This document shows positions 1 to 6,574 of a stretch of 10,090 nt of DNA, in pieces. The DNA is from an uncultured Pseudomonas sp. (GTDB taxonomy: Bacteria; Pseudomonadota; Gammaproteobacteria; Pseudomonadales; Pseudomonadaceae): positions 1-10,090 of the forward strand of contig NZ_CAMPHN010000155.1 in the NCBI RefSeq assembly GCF_946885885.1. Reading direction: 5' to 3'. The translations under genes were made by a program, and so were the position numbers. Under the pieces are notes generated by a model, which was not told the DNA's origin, ran no database searches, and saw nothing but the letters and a program-made list of their open reading frames with translations. How positions within the stretch are numbered: position 1 is the first letter of the stretch; every line of letters starts with the position of its first letter.

Positions 1-2
1 CC

Positions 3-158
<156 letters not shown>

Positions 159-162
159 CAAC

Positions 163-238
163 AGCTGCAAGCCTCAAGCCGCAAGCAGACGCGGCGTGCC
201 AGCTTGCCGCTTAAAACTTGCTGCTTGAGGCTGCTGCT
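163..238. repeat. REP-like imperfect palindrome in the serS-cysG gap
   Basis: Nearly the whole gap is an interrupted inverted repeat. Bases 171-179 (GCCTCAAGC) pair perfectly with 223-231 (GCTTGAGGC). After one mismatch (180/222), 181-185 (GCAAG) pairs with 217-221 (CTTGC). On the outside 167-169 pairs with 232-234 if A170 bulges. Inside the loop, 191-195 (GCGGC) and 206-210 (GCCGC) could form a smaller hairpin. The wording of the repeat (CAAGCCTCAAGC-like) resembles short palindromes I know to be scattered between genes in Pseudomonas, but copy number cannot be judged from this window. There is no T-tract, so it is not an intrinsic terminator. The right arm contains GAGG (227-230), the apparent cysG ribosome-binding site. 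Confidence 0.7.
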
Positions 239-1627
239 ATGGATTTCCTTCCCCTGTTCCATAAATTGCAGGACCGCCTGGTGCTGGTGGTCGGCGGCGG
301 CGAAGTGGCGTTGCGCAAGGCGCGCTTGCTCGCCGATGCCGGGGCGCGTCTGCGTGTCGTCGCCCCCGAGGTTCGCGCTGAGTTGCAGAGCTTGGCGGGC
401 GATGGCGGGTTCTTTCTGCGCGGTTACCAGCCCGAAGATTTGCAAGGTGTGGCGCTGATCATCGCCTCCACCGACGACGAACCGCTCAACGCGCATATAT
501 CCGCCCAGGCCCAGGCGCTGGGTATTCCGGTCAATGTGGTGGATGCGCCGAAGCTGTGCAGCGTGATCTTTCCGGCCATCGTCGACCGCTCGCCCTTGAT
601 AGTCGCGGTCACCAGCGGCGGCGATGCGCCTGTGCTGGCGCGGCTTATCAGGGCGAAGATCGAGACCTGGATTCCCGCAACCTATGGCCAGTTGGCCGGC
701 CTGGCCAAGCGCTTTCGTGCCCAGGTCAAAGGCTTGTTCCCCGATGTGCAGCAGCGCCGGGTGTTCTGGGAGGACGTGTTCCAGGGTCAGATCGCCGAAA
801 GCGTGTTCGCCGGTAAATTGCAGGAAGGCGAGCGCCTGCTCGAAGCGAAAATCGCCGGTGCCGCACCGCAGGCGCTGGGCGAGGTTTATCTCGTCGGTGC
901 CGGACCTGGTGACCCGGACTTGCTGACGTTCCGCGCCTTGCGTCTGATGCAGCAGGCTGATGTGGTGCTCTACGATCGCCTGGTCGCACCGGCGATTATC
1001 GAGCTGTGCCGTCGCGACGCCGAGCGTATTTATGTGGGCAAGCAGCGCGCCGAACACGCGTTGCCCCAGGAACAGATCAACCAGCGTCTGGTCGCGTTGG
1101 CCAAAGCAGGTAAGCGGGTATTGCGCTTGAAGGGCGGCGATCCCTTTATCTTCGGCCGTGGCGGCGAAGAGATCGAAGAACTGGCGGCGAATGGCATCCC
1201 TTTCCAGGTGGTGCCGGGGATTACCGCCGCCAGTGGTTGCGCGGCCTATGCCGGCATTCCGCTGACCCACCGCGACCACGCGCAGTCAGTGCGTTTCGTC
1301 ACCGGCCACCTCAAGGATGGCAGCTGCGATCTACCTTGGGCCGAGTTGGCGGCGCCCAGCCAGACCCTGGTGTTCTATATGGGCCTGGTAGGTTTGCCGC
1401 TGATCTGTCAGCAATTGGTTGCCCATGGCCGCAGCGCCGGCACCCCGGCCGCCCTGATCCAGCAAGGCACCACGCAGAATCAACGGGTGTTTACCGGTAC
1501 TCTGGCCGACCTGCCGCAATTGGTGGCCGAGCATCAAGTGCATGCACCGACCCTGGTGATTGTCGGGGAAGTCGTGCAGCTGCGCGATAAGCTCGCCTGG
1601 TTCGAAGGCGCGCACACACAGGGTTAG
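239..1627 (+). CDS. cysG: Siroheme synthase (trifunctional CysG)
   Basis: The 462-residue protein makes siroheme from uroporphyrinogen III: two SAM-dependent methylations to precorrin-2, NAD-dependent oxidation to sirohydrochlorin, then iron insertion. Siroheme serves sulfite and nitrite reductases. The N-terminal dehydrogenase/chelatase half has the dinucleotide-binding [11 protein letters not shown] (about residues 17-27), VVDAPKLCS with D102, and [13 protein letters not shown] with S126. By alignment to Salmonella CysG from memory, with a constant offset of two, these correspond to catalytic D104 and phosphoserine S128. The C-terminal methyltransferase half begins near 216 with [14 protein letters not shown], followed by YDRLV (D246), K268, [16 protein letters not shown] (296-310) and [21 protein letters not shown] near 325-345. 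I chose ATG 239 because GAGG lies 8 bases upstream and the family N-terminus is MDFLPLFH; upstream TTG codons add only a non-family extension. It probably forms an operon with the following small membrane gene. Confidence 0.97.
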   Translation: MDFLPLFHKLQDRLVLVVGGGEVALRKARLLADAGARLRVVAPEVRAELQSLAGDGGFFLRGYQPEDLQGVALIIASTDDEPLNAHISAQAQALGIPVNVVDAPKLCSVIFPAIVDRSPLIVAVTSGGDAPVLARLIRAKIETWIPATYGQLAGLAKRFRAQVKGLFPDVQQRRVFWEDVFQGQIAESVFAGKLQEGERLLEAKIAGAAPQALGEVYLVGAGPGDPDLLTFRALRLMQQADVVLYDRLVAPAIIELCRRDAERIYVGKQRAEHALPQEQINQRLVALAKAGKRVLRLKGGDPFIFGRGGEEIEELAANGIPFQVVPGITAASGCAAYAGIPLTHRDHAQSVRFVTGHLKDGSCDLPWAELAAPSQTLVFYMGLVGLPLICQQLVAHGRSAGTPAALIQQGTTQNQRVFTGTLADLPQLVAEHQVHAPTLVIVGEVVQLRDKLAWFEGAHTQG

Positions 1628-1651
1628 ATAAGCACTCGAGGAATGCCGTCT

Positions 1652-2026
1652 ATGGAAAGAAGCTATTTCGCGACCATGCTCCTGCTGGTGCTGCACCAGA
1701 TCGACGCGGCGTATTGGCTCGAGTGGGACATGTTCTATCTGCCCGGCGGCATTCAGGGCTATCTGCTATTCAACCTGATGGCCATGCCGGTCGTGTTACT
1801 GGGTTATCGGCACGTGGTGCTAGGCACTGTCAAAGCCAGCTTTTTCGCCGGCATCTGCGCGGCGCTCGGCGCACTTACTTTTGTGATTCACGCGGGCTTC
1901 GCCTTGGCAGGCTTCGAACAGTTCCACCTGCTTTTTTCCATGGCGATTATTGGCCTATGCCTGCTTAGTGCGCTGTGGCTGCTTGCTGAAATCAGGCGTT
2001 CTACCGCGCAAGCCCGCGCCCTTTAA
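1652..2026 (+). CDS. Small four-helix membrane protein of unknown function
   Basis: This 124-residue protein is almost entirely hydrophobic and should sit in the inner membrane. Four likely membrane segments are visible at about residues 6-22, 36-52, 60-85 and 93-113, followed by a basic tail (EIRRSTAQARAL). The most distinctive stretch is HQIDAAYWLEWDMF (15-28), rich in aromatic and charged residues at the first helix boundary. I believe pseudomonads carry a homologue beside cysG, and that it falls in a DUF family (possibly DUF6713), but this is memory, not a search. Start choice: GAGGA at 1638-1642 is 9 bases from ATG 1652, whereas ATG 1643 directly abuts it, so 1652 is preferred. It begins 24 bases after cysG and is probably co-transcribed. 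No function is assigned; a link to siroheme or sulfur metabolism would only be inferred from position. Confidence 0.8.
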   Translation: MERSYFATMLLLVLHQIDAAYWLEWDMFYLPGGIQGYLLFNLMAMPVVLLGYRHVVLGTVKASFFAGICAALGALTFVIHAGFALAGFEQFHLLFSMAIIGLCLLSALWLLAEIRRSTAQARAL

Positions 2027-2048
2027 ACCTCCGAGTCGCACCTGGCTG

Positions 2049-3047
2049 CTAACTCCCGAAGATACCCGCGCCCGGCAACCGAGCGCGATTATGCTCGTGG
2101 GCAAGATCCAGCGCCGGGCCGCGTGGGACTATGCCGGTCGGATTGATGGTGCGGTGGCTGGCGTAATAGTGGTTCTTGATATGTTCGAAATCCACCGTGT
2201 CCGCAACGCCGGGCCACTGATACAGCTCGCGCAGCCAATTGGATAGATTCCGATAGTCTTCGGTGCGCCGCAGGTTGCACTTGAAGTGCCCGTAATACAC
2301 GGCATCGAAGCGGATCAGGGTGGTGAACAGGCGCCAGTCGGCTTCGGTCAGGTATTCGCCGGCCAGATAGCGGCGGGTATCCAGTAATCCTTCGAGGGCG
2401 TCCAGCTCATCGAACAGTTCGTCGAACGCTTCCTCGTACGCCGCCTGGGTGGTGGCGAAACCGGCACGGTATACGCCGTTATTCACCGCCGGATAGATGC
2501 GTTGGTTAAGCCTGTCGATTTCATCGCGCAAGGCTTCGGGGTAGAGATCCAGGGTATTGCCGGTCAGTCCGTCGAAAGCCGAGTTGAACATGCGGATGAT
2601 TTCCGCCGATTCGTTGCTGACGATGCATTGGCGTTGTTTATCCCACAGCAGCGGTACGGTGACGCGCCCGCTATAGCCAGGGTCGTCGCGGGTGTAGCGT
2701 TGATGGAGAAAGTTGAAGGCGTCCAGCGCGTCGCCGCTGGAGCCATGGGTGGGGTCGAAGGTCCAGCCGTTTTCACCCATCAACCAACTCACCACTGAAA
2801 CGCCGATCAGCTCTTGCAGGTTTTTCAGCTGACGCAGAATCAGCGTTCGGTGCGCCCAGGGGCAGGCGAGGGAGACATACAGGTGGTAGCGGTTCGCCTG
2901 CGCCTTGAAGCCGCCTTCACCGCTTGGCCCTGGCGAACCGTCGGTGGTGATCCAATGGCGCCGCTGCGCGCTTTCGCGCTGGAAGCGGCCATCTTTTGCA
3001 GTGTCGTACCACTGGTCGTGCCAGCGCCCTTCGATCAGCAAACCCAT
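2049..3047 (-). CDS. yqjG: Glutathionyl-hydroquinone reductase (Xi-class GST, YqjG/EcM4 family)
   Basis: The predicted cytosolic enzyme has 332 residues and uses glutathione to remove the glutathionyl group from S-glutathionyl-hydroquinones. The thioredoxin-like half carries the family hallmark SLACPWAHRT, with catalytic cysteine C62 (E. coli YqjG uses C63). The glutathione-binding segment is NESAEI (145-150), preceded by VPLLWD. The helical C-terminal half contains ALEGLLDTRRYLAGEYLTEADWRLF, and the signature PTGIVPRGP lies at 303-311. The length is usual for the family. The start at 3047 is supported by GAGG (complement of 3057-3060) 9 bases upstream. The gene converges on the small membrane gene at 2026 with a 22-base gap and no clear terminator. 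Its upstream side abuts a MITE-like element, so its promoter must lie in or beyond that element. The symbol follows E. coli usage. Confidence 0.92.
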   Translation of the reverse strand: MGLLIEGRWHDQWYDTAKDGRFQRESAQRRHWITTDGSPGPSGEGGFKAQANRYHLYVSLACPWAHRTLILRQLKNLQELIGVSVVSWLMGENGWTFDPTHGSSGDALDAFNFLHQRYTRDDPGYSGRVTVPLLWDKQRQCIVSNESAEIIRMFNSAFDGLTGNTLDLYPEALRDEIDRLNQRIYPAVNNGVYRAGFATTQAAYEEAFDELFDELDALEGLLDTRRYLAGEYLTEADWRLFTTLIRFDAVYYGHFKCNLRRTEDYRNLSNWLRELYQWPGVADTVDFEHIKNHYYASHRTINPTGIVPRGPALDLAHEHNRARLPGAGIFGS

Positions 3048-3074
3048 AGACAGATTCCTCGGCTCAATGCTTAG

Positions 3075-3230
3075 CAGGCTGTTGAAAAACTACCTGCGTT
3101 GCCATCGCGGCGTTAAAAACAGGCTCGGGTGCGAGCCCAGTCAAAATGCTCATTTACAGCCCGTAAACTCCGCTTTTTCGCCTGTTTTTGCCTTGCGCTG
3201 GCTACCTCGCCAACGTTTCTCAACGGCCTG
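3075..3230. mobile_element. MITE-like near-palindromic element
   Basis: The ends form terminal inverted repeats: CAGGCTGTTGAAAAAC (3075-3090) matches the reverse complement of 3215-3230 at 14 of 16 positions. An inner pair is perfect: AAAAACAGGC (3115-3124) and GCCTGTTTTT (3180-3189). Two small hairpins sit near the centre: GGCTCG/CGAGCC (3122-3127 with 3132-3137) and TTTAC/GTAAA (3153-3157 with 3163-3167). The two halves are almost equally spaced, so the 156 bases fold back as a whole. There is no convincing ORF and no obvious target-site duplication. I recall very similar repeats between genes in Pseudomonas genomes, consistent with a non-autonomous transposon, but the parent IS family cannot be named here. 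It lies 27 bases upstream of the yqjG start codon. Confidence 0.72.
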
Positions 3231-3294
3231 TTGGGGATCAGTCTAAAGACATGGGATGGGTTGAAAGGTGCAAAAAACCGCCGTTAACCATCGC

Positions 3295-4278
3295 TTAGAT
3301 CGATAGGAGTCGCTTGTCCCAGCGCTGCTGCGCATCCTTCAAGGCCTCTTCCCGCGACAGTCCCAGGCTTCTCAGCGCCAACGCCATGCTGCTGATCACG
3401 GCGAGCTGGCCATAGTCGTCCGCCACTTCACCGAGCCAGAAGCGCTGCAAATGGACGGGCTCGAGGGATTCGGGTTTCACGTGCCGCTGCGGCGATAGGG
3501 CGGGCCAATCTTCGTCCCAGTTCTCGCCATTGGCAGTGCCATAGAGGTGGCTGATGGCATCGGGGTTGATCTCGACCTCGCCGCCTTCGCCCTTGATCAC
3601 CACGGCGCAATCGCCGAGCAACTGGCTGGCTTCGCGGTGCACCGCCTGATAGCCCGGATGAAAGATGCTCTGCAGGCCGCAACGTGCGCCCAGCGGGTTG
3701 AGAATGCGCGTCAGCGAGTGAATCGGCGAGCGCAGGCCGAGGATGTTGCGCAGGTCGATCATCCGTTGCAGTTGTGGCATCCAGTCGCCCAGCGGGATAA
3801 ACGCCAGCTGCTGTCTATCCAGCGTTCGCGCGACTTCGTCCCAGCTGCGGCATAGCGGAATTTGCAGCGGCTCGAGCAATTGCTCGGTGTACATGCGCCC
3901 GGCCGTATGGGCGCCGCCGCCATGCAGGAGGATGCGCACGCCACTATTGGCCAGGGCTTTGGCCGCGAGCAGGAACCAGGGCAGGTGGCGCTTCTTGCCG
4001 GCATAGCTCGGCCAGTCCAGGTCGACCTGAATCGCCGGTGCGTGCAGACGCTCGCGCACCGCTTCGGCGAAACCGGCCATTTCCTCGGCGCTTTCTTCCT
4101 TGTGCCTGAGCAACATCAAAAAGGCGCCCAACTGGGTCTCTTCGACTTTGCCATCGAGCAGCATGCCCATGGCCTCGCGGGCTTCCGCGCGAGTCAGATT
4201 GCGCGCGCCGCGCTTACCTTTGCCAAGGATGCGCACGAATTGGGCGAAAGGGTGTTCTGCAGGGGTTACGAGGTTCAT
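3295..4278 (-). CDS. ybiB: YbiB/TrpD2-type glycosyltransferase-fold protein
   Basis: The 327-residue protein has the fold of anthranilate phosphoribosyltransferase and nucleoside phosphorylase II. The N-terminal helical domain (about 10-75) includes LTRAEAREAMGMLLDGKVEE and AFLMLLRHKEESAEEMAGF. The larger domain contains WPSYAGKKRHLPWFLLAAKAL (from about 89) and ILLHGGGAHTAGRMY (116-130). The PRPP-binding GTGGD motif of true TrpD is not seen, which fits the YbiB/TrpD2 branch; E. coli YbiB has been reported to bind nucleic acids rather than make tryptophan. No tryptophan genes are nearby. ATG 4278 is chosen because it overlaps the tusE stop as ATGA, suggesting translational coupling; a TTG two codons upstream is possible. 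It is the last gene of the tus operon. No convincing terminator follows: a T-run at 3272-3277 on the minus strand lacks a stem. Confidence 0.85.
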   Translation of the reverse strand: MNLVTPAEHPFAQFVRILGKGKRGARNLTRAEAREAMGMLLDGKVEETQLGAFLMLLRHKEESAEEMAGFAEAVRERLHAPAIQVDLDWPSYAGKKRHLPWFLLAAKALANSGVRILLHGGGAHTAGRMYTEQLLEPLQIPLCRSWDEVARTLDRQQLAFIPLGDWMPQLQRMIDLRNILGLRSPIHSLTRILNPLGARCGLQSIFHPGYQAVHREASQLLGDCAVVIKGEGGEVEINPDAISHLYGTANGENWDEDWPALSPQRHVKPESLEPVHLQRFWLGEVADDYGQLAVISSMALALRSLGLSREEALKDAQQRWDKRLLSI

Positions 4279-4610
4279 AGGCAATTCGTCGGTTTGGGCA
4301 GGCCGGCCAGCTTGGCGGCGAGTTTGGCGGGCGTGCCTTTGAACAGGCGGTTGAGGTTCAGGCTATTGCCTTTCTCCGGGCCGAGCTTGAGCGCGGCGTA
4401 TTTGACCAGCGGGCGGTTGGCCGGCGAGAGCTGGAACTCGTCATAGAATGCGCGCAACAGCAGCAGCACTTCCCAGTGTTCGGGGCTGAGCGGCAGTTGC
4501 TCCTGTTGCGCGAGCGCTTCGGCGACCGGCTGCGACCAGTCGGCAAGGTTCTTCAAGTAGCCGTCCTGATCCAATTCGATAGGCCGGCCGTCGACGGTCA
4601 GCATGTTCAT
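4275..4610 (-). CDS. tusE: Sulfur carrier TusE (DsrC family)
   Basis: TusE has 111 residues here. It accepts persulfide sulfur from TusBCD and passes it to MnmA for 2-thiolation of U34 in tRNAs for Lys, Glu and Gln. Family features are the N-terminal VDGRPIELDQDGYLKNLADW, the central PEHWEVLLLLRAFYDEF, and the tail KPTNCL with penultimate cysteine C110, equivalent to the sulfur-carrying C108 of the E. coli protein. The open frame runs further upstream, but that part lies inside tusB and is unlike TusE. ATG 4610 gives the family N-terminus and overlaps the tusB stop as ATGA. Its own stop overlaps the next start the same way. DsrC proteins of dissimilatory sulfur oxidisers carry an additional C-terminal cysteine that is absent here, so a tRNA-modification role is favoured. 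Confidence 0.95.
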   Translation of the reverse strand: MNMLTVDGRPIELDQDGYLKNLADWSQPVAEALAQQEQLPLSPEHWEVLLLLRAFYDEFQLSPANRPLVKYAALKLGPEKGNSLNLNRLFKGTPAKLAAKLAGLPKPTNCL

Positions 4611-4906
4611 AGCCAGCTGTTGACCTTGTCGTAACGGCAACTCAGGGCGACGAAGGCCGGATAGTCGACGCATCGAACCCGGCCAGGGATTTCCAGGGCG
4701 CGCGCTTGAAGGTCCTCGTCGAGGGCGAACAGCTCGATGCCGCTGGGCAACTGTTCCAGAGCCTGGCATGGCGCAGTTCCCGGTTGTAAGGCATAGACCG
4801 CGTCGCCGCAGAGCAGCACGGCGTCGCCTGCGCCCAGCAGGCGCAAGCAGCTGTTCAAGCGGCTGTCGCCAAAGGGGGAGTGGGAAAGTACGTGCAGAGT
4901 CGCCAT
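4607..4906 (-). CDS. tusB: Sulfurtransferase complex subunit TusB (DsrH family)
   Basis: This 99-residue protein is the small subunit of the TusBCD heterohexamer, which relays sulfur from TusA to TusE during tRNA 2-thiouridine synthesis. The N-terminus MATLHVLSHSPFGDSRLNSC and the segment DAVLLCGDAVYAL match the DsrH/TusB family, as does the order of genes around it. The length is close to the roughly 95 residues of E. coli TusB. ATG 4906-4904 overlaps the tusC stop by one base (TGATG), and its own TGA overlaps the tusE start (ATGA). TusB is the least conserved member of the complex, so the call relies partly on position between tusC and tusE. No tusA is seen in the window. Confidence 0.92.
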   Translation of the reverse strand: MATLHVLSHSPFGDSRLNSCLRLLGAGDAVLLCGDAVYALQPGTAPCQALEQLPSGIELFALDEDLQARALEIPGRVRCVDYPAFVALSCRYDKVNSWL

Positions 4907-5265
4907 CAGAGGGTGATCACCTGGTCATAACGGTCGATAAGCGCGGGCAGCTCGGCGTCCGCCAGCACGGCGGCATCGAGAATCAGCGTCTGGCCATCGA
5001 GGCCGCGTTCCCGCAGGCTATGTGCCGATGCATATAAGGCTTCCACGCCGAACATGGGCAAGGCTTGCAGGTTCGCGCTCAGGTCTTTTTGTTGCAGGTT
5101 GGCTGGTTTTTGCCCCGCTGCGAGTTGCCATACGCCGTCGTCGAGAAACAACATACCGATGGGCAGGTCGAAAGCGCCGCCGGCCAGGGCGATATCCAGG
5201 GCTTCACGGGCGCCGGGGCCACTCCAGGGCGCTTGCCGGCTGATAATCAGCAGTGACTTGCTCAT
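4906..5265 (-). CDS. tusC: Sulfurtransferase complex subunit TusC (DsrF family)
   Basis: This 119-residue protein is the structural partner of TusD and TusB in the cytosolic sulfur-relay complex. The family pattern is visible as SLLIISRQAPWSGPGAREALDIAL, then GMLFLDDGVWQL and VEALYASAHSLRERGL. The length equals that of the E. coli protein as I recall it. The start ATG 5265-5263 follows the tusD stop after a single base. A GGAGGG ribosome-binding site lies inside the end of tusD, about 7 bases upstream on the minus strand. Its stop shares one base with the tusB start. Together these junctions indicate a single transcript with coupled translation. Confidence 0.94.
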   Translation of the reverse strand: MSKSLLIISRQAPWSGPGAREALDIALAGGAFDLPIGMLFLDDGVWQLAAGQKPANLQQKDLSANLQALPMFGVEALYASAHSLRERGLDGQTLILDAAVLADAELPALIDRYDQVITL

Positions 5266-5266
5266 C

Positions 5267-5659
5267 TTAAGGCCCTCCGAAGCAGAGCAGACGGTCTGCG
5301 AGTTGAGACGCCTCGTGCAATTGCCCCAGCCCGGACAGCTCCCAGGGCGCTTCGAGGTTGGCCGCCGGCCGGCCGTAGCGCTGCGCTTCCTCTTTATTCA
5401 GTACACCACGCCGCAAGGCCGCGGCGATGCACACCACGGCGTCCAGCGCATGCTCGCGTACGAAGGCGCGCCATTCGGCGCTCAAATCGGGCTCGTCCTG
5501 GGCCGTTACCACATTGCTGGCGGCACTGTGCACGCCATCCTGATAGAAGAACAGCCGCGCGATCTCATGGCCGTCGGCCAGCGCCGCCTGGGCGAAACGC
5601 AAGGCACGGCGGGAGGAGGGCGCGTGGGCGGGGGAGAACAAGGCGATGGCGAATTTCAT
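5267..5659 (-). CDS. tusD: Sulfurtransferase complex subunit TusD (DsrE family)
   Basis: TusD is the catalytic subunit of TusBCD and accepts sulfur from TusA as a persulfide. The protein has 130 residues, beginning MKFAIALFSP, and has FFYQDGVHSA near 37-46. The family active-site segment VVCIAAALRRGV places the cysteine at C77, equivalent to C78 of E. coli. It ends with SQLADRLLCFGG, as expected. ATG 5659 gives the family N-terminus; a TTG five codons upstream (5674) is also in frame but would add MFGLA, which I do not recognise as part of TusD. No strong Shine-Dalgarno precedes either. It is the first gene of tusD-tusC-tusB-tusE-ybiB, so the operon promoter should lie between 5660 and the yccA terminator at 5731, where I see no clear -35/-10 pair. 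Confidence 0.94.
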   Translation of the reverse strand: MKFAIALFSPAHAPSSRRALRFAQAALADGHEIARLFFYQDGVHSAASNVVTAQDEPDLSAEWRAFVREHALDAVVCIAAALRRGVLNKEEAQRYGRPAANLEAPWELSGLGQLHEASQLADRLLCFGGP

Positions 5660-5730
5660 GGCAAGGCCGAACAAAGGGGAACTGCGGCAATGATACGGCT
5701 TGAACGGCCAAGATGTGCATCGCAGGCATG

Positions 5731-5753
5731 AAAAAGCCCGCCGAAGCGGGCTT
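5731..5753 (-). terminator. Rho-independent terminator of yccA
   Basis: On the minus strand this reads as an 8-bp stem, AAGCCCGC and GCGGGCTT, closed by a stable TTCG tetraloop and followed by Ts (complement of 5731-5735). It lies about 20 bases after the yccA stop and separates yccA from the tus operon, implying that the tus genes have their own promoter in the roughly 70 bases between. Confidence 0.9.
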
Positions 5754-5771
5754 AATCAACGCGCCCGACGA

Positions 5772-6440
5772 TCAGTCGTCGCCGCCCATGATGCCGAAAA
5801 TCTGCAGCAGGCTGACGAACAGGTTGTAGATCGAGACATACAGGCTGATGGTCGCCATGATGTAGTTGCGCTCGCCACCGTGGATGATCGCGCTAGTCTG
5901 GAACAGGATGCAGGCCGAGGAGAACAGCACGAAGCCGGCGCTGATCGCCAGTTGCAGGCCGCTGATCTGGAAGAAGAAGCCAGCGAGCATGGCGCCGATC
6001 AACACGAAGAACCCGGCAGTGATGAAGCCGCTGAGGAAGCTCATGTCCTTGCGCGTGGTCAGCACATAGGCCGACAGACCGCAGAACACCAAGGCCGTCA
6101 TGGCGAATGCCGAACTGACCACTTCCGCGCCGTTGGCCAAGCCCATGTAGCGGTTGAGGATCGGGCCCAGGGTGTAACCCATGAAGCCGGTCAGAGCCAA
6201 GGTGGAGACCAGGCCCCAGGACGAGTTGCGCAGCTTGGCGGTGAGGAAGAACAGGCCGTAGAAGCCGATCAGTACCACGAAGAAGTTCGGGTAGGGCACA
6301 TTGGCGCGTTGCGCGAGAAACGCCACCAGACCGCTGAAAGCCAGGGTGATAGCGAGTAGGCCGTAGGTGTTGCGCAGAACGCGACTGACTTCTTGCTGTT
6401 CGACCTGCGCATGATCGAGTGCGTAATTTTGTTCGTGCAT
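5772..6440 (-). CDS. yccA: YccA-type Bax-inhibitor-1 family inner-membrane protein
   Basis: This 222-residue inner-membrane protein has seven predicted helices (about 25-43, 52-68, 76-92, 108-127, 137-156, 162-181, 195-215) and a hydrophilic N-terminal tail of about 23 residues. Family sequences include TGFMGYTLGPILN (84-96), SAIIHGGERNYIMATISLYV (183-202) and the end FGIMGGDD. In E. coli YccA is a substrate and modulator of the FtsH protease; a similar role here is inferred. The two aspartates forming the pH-sensing pair in BsYetJ appear to be Q181 and S203 by my alignment, as I would expect for the YccA branch. The start at 6440 is supported by AGGAG (complement of 6448-6452) 7 bases upstream. 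The gene is monocistronic, with its own promoter and terminator. Confidence 0.93.
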   Translation of the reverse strand: MHEQNYALDHAQVEQQEVSRVLRNTYGLLAITLAFSGLVAFLAQRANVPYPNFFVVLIGFYGLFFLTAKLRNSSWGLVSTLALTGFMGYTLGPILNRYMGLANGAEVVSSAFAMTALVFCGLSAYVLTTRKDMSFLSGFITAGFFVLIGAMLAGFFFQISGLQLAISAGFVLFSSACILFQTSAIIHGGERNYIMATISLYVSIYNLFVSLLQIFGIMGGDD

Positions 6441-6489
6441 GGCGACGCTCCTGTAGTGGCGGATGGTTCCGTGACCAGAGTCGGACTCG

Positions 6490-6517
6490 ATGATAACAGA
6501 GCCTTAGGTTGTGCCAA
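6490..6517 (-). promoter_or_regulatory. Sigma-70-type promoter for yccA
   Basis: On the minus strand TTGGCA (complement of 6512-6517) and TATCAT (complement of 6490-6495) are separated by 16 bases. Each hexamer has one mismatch to consensus. It points toward yccA, leaving a 5' leader of roughly 40 bases. Its -35 is only 10 bases from the -35 of the oppositely directed tRNA-Ser promoter. Confidence 0.6.
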
Positions 6518-6527
6518 GTCAGAGAGT

Positions 6528-6555
6528 TTGACAGTGTGTTGCGTTCGGGTAAGAT
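6528..6555 (+). promoter_or_regulatory. Promoter for tRNA-Ser
   Basis: A perfect -35 TTGACA (6528-6533) is followed after 16 bases by the -10 TAAGAT (6550-6555). The next bases, TGCCGCC, form a GC-rich discriminator of the kind linked to stringent control of stable RNA genes. The mature tRNA starts 20 bases after the -10 element. Confidence 0.75.
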
Positions 6556-6574
6556 TGCCGCCCGCACTTACGCC

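Noticed and set aside
2027..2048. Bidirectional terminator between the small membrane gene and yqjG
   Set aside because: No stem-loop with a T-tract can be seen in the convergent gap or the gene ends.
3266..3294. T6 run on the minus strand after ybiB, considered as the tus operon terminator
   Set aside because: No inverted repeat of useful length precedes the T run, so an intrinsic terminator cannot be supported.
4611..4769. N-terminal extension of the tusE open frame
   Set aside because: The extra 53 codons overlap tusB entirely and do not resemble TusE; the ATG at 4610 gives the family start and an ATGA overlap.
5690..5695. TATCAT on the minus strand as the -10 of a tusD promoter
   Set aside because: The position is sensible, but no acceptable -35 lies 15-19 bases upstream, so I did not list it as a promoter.
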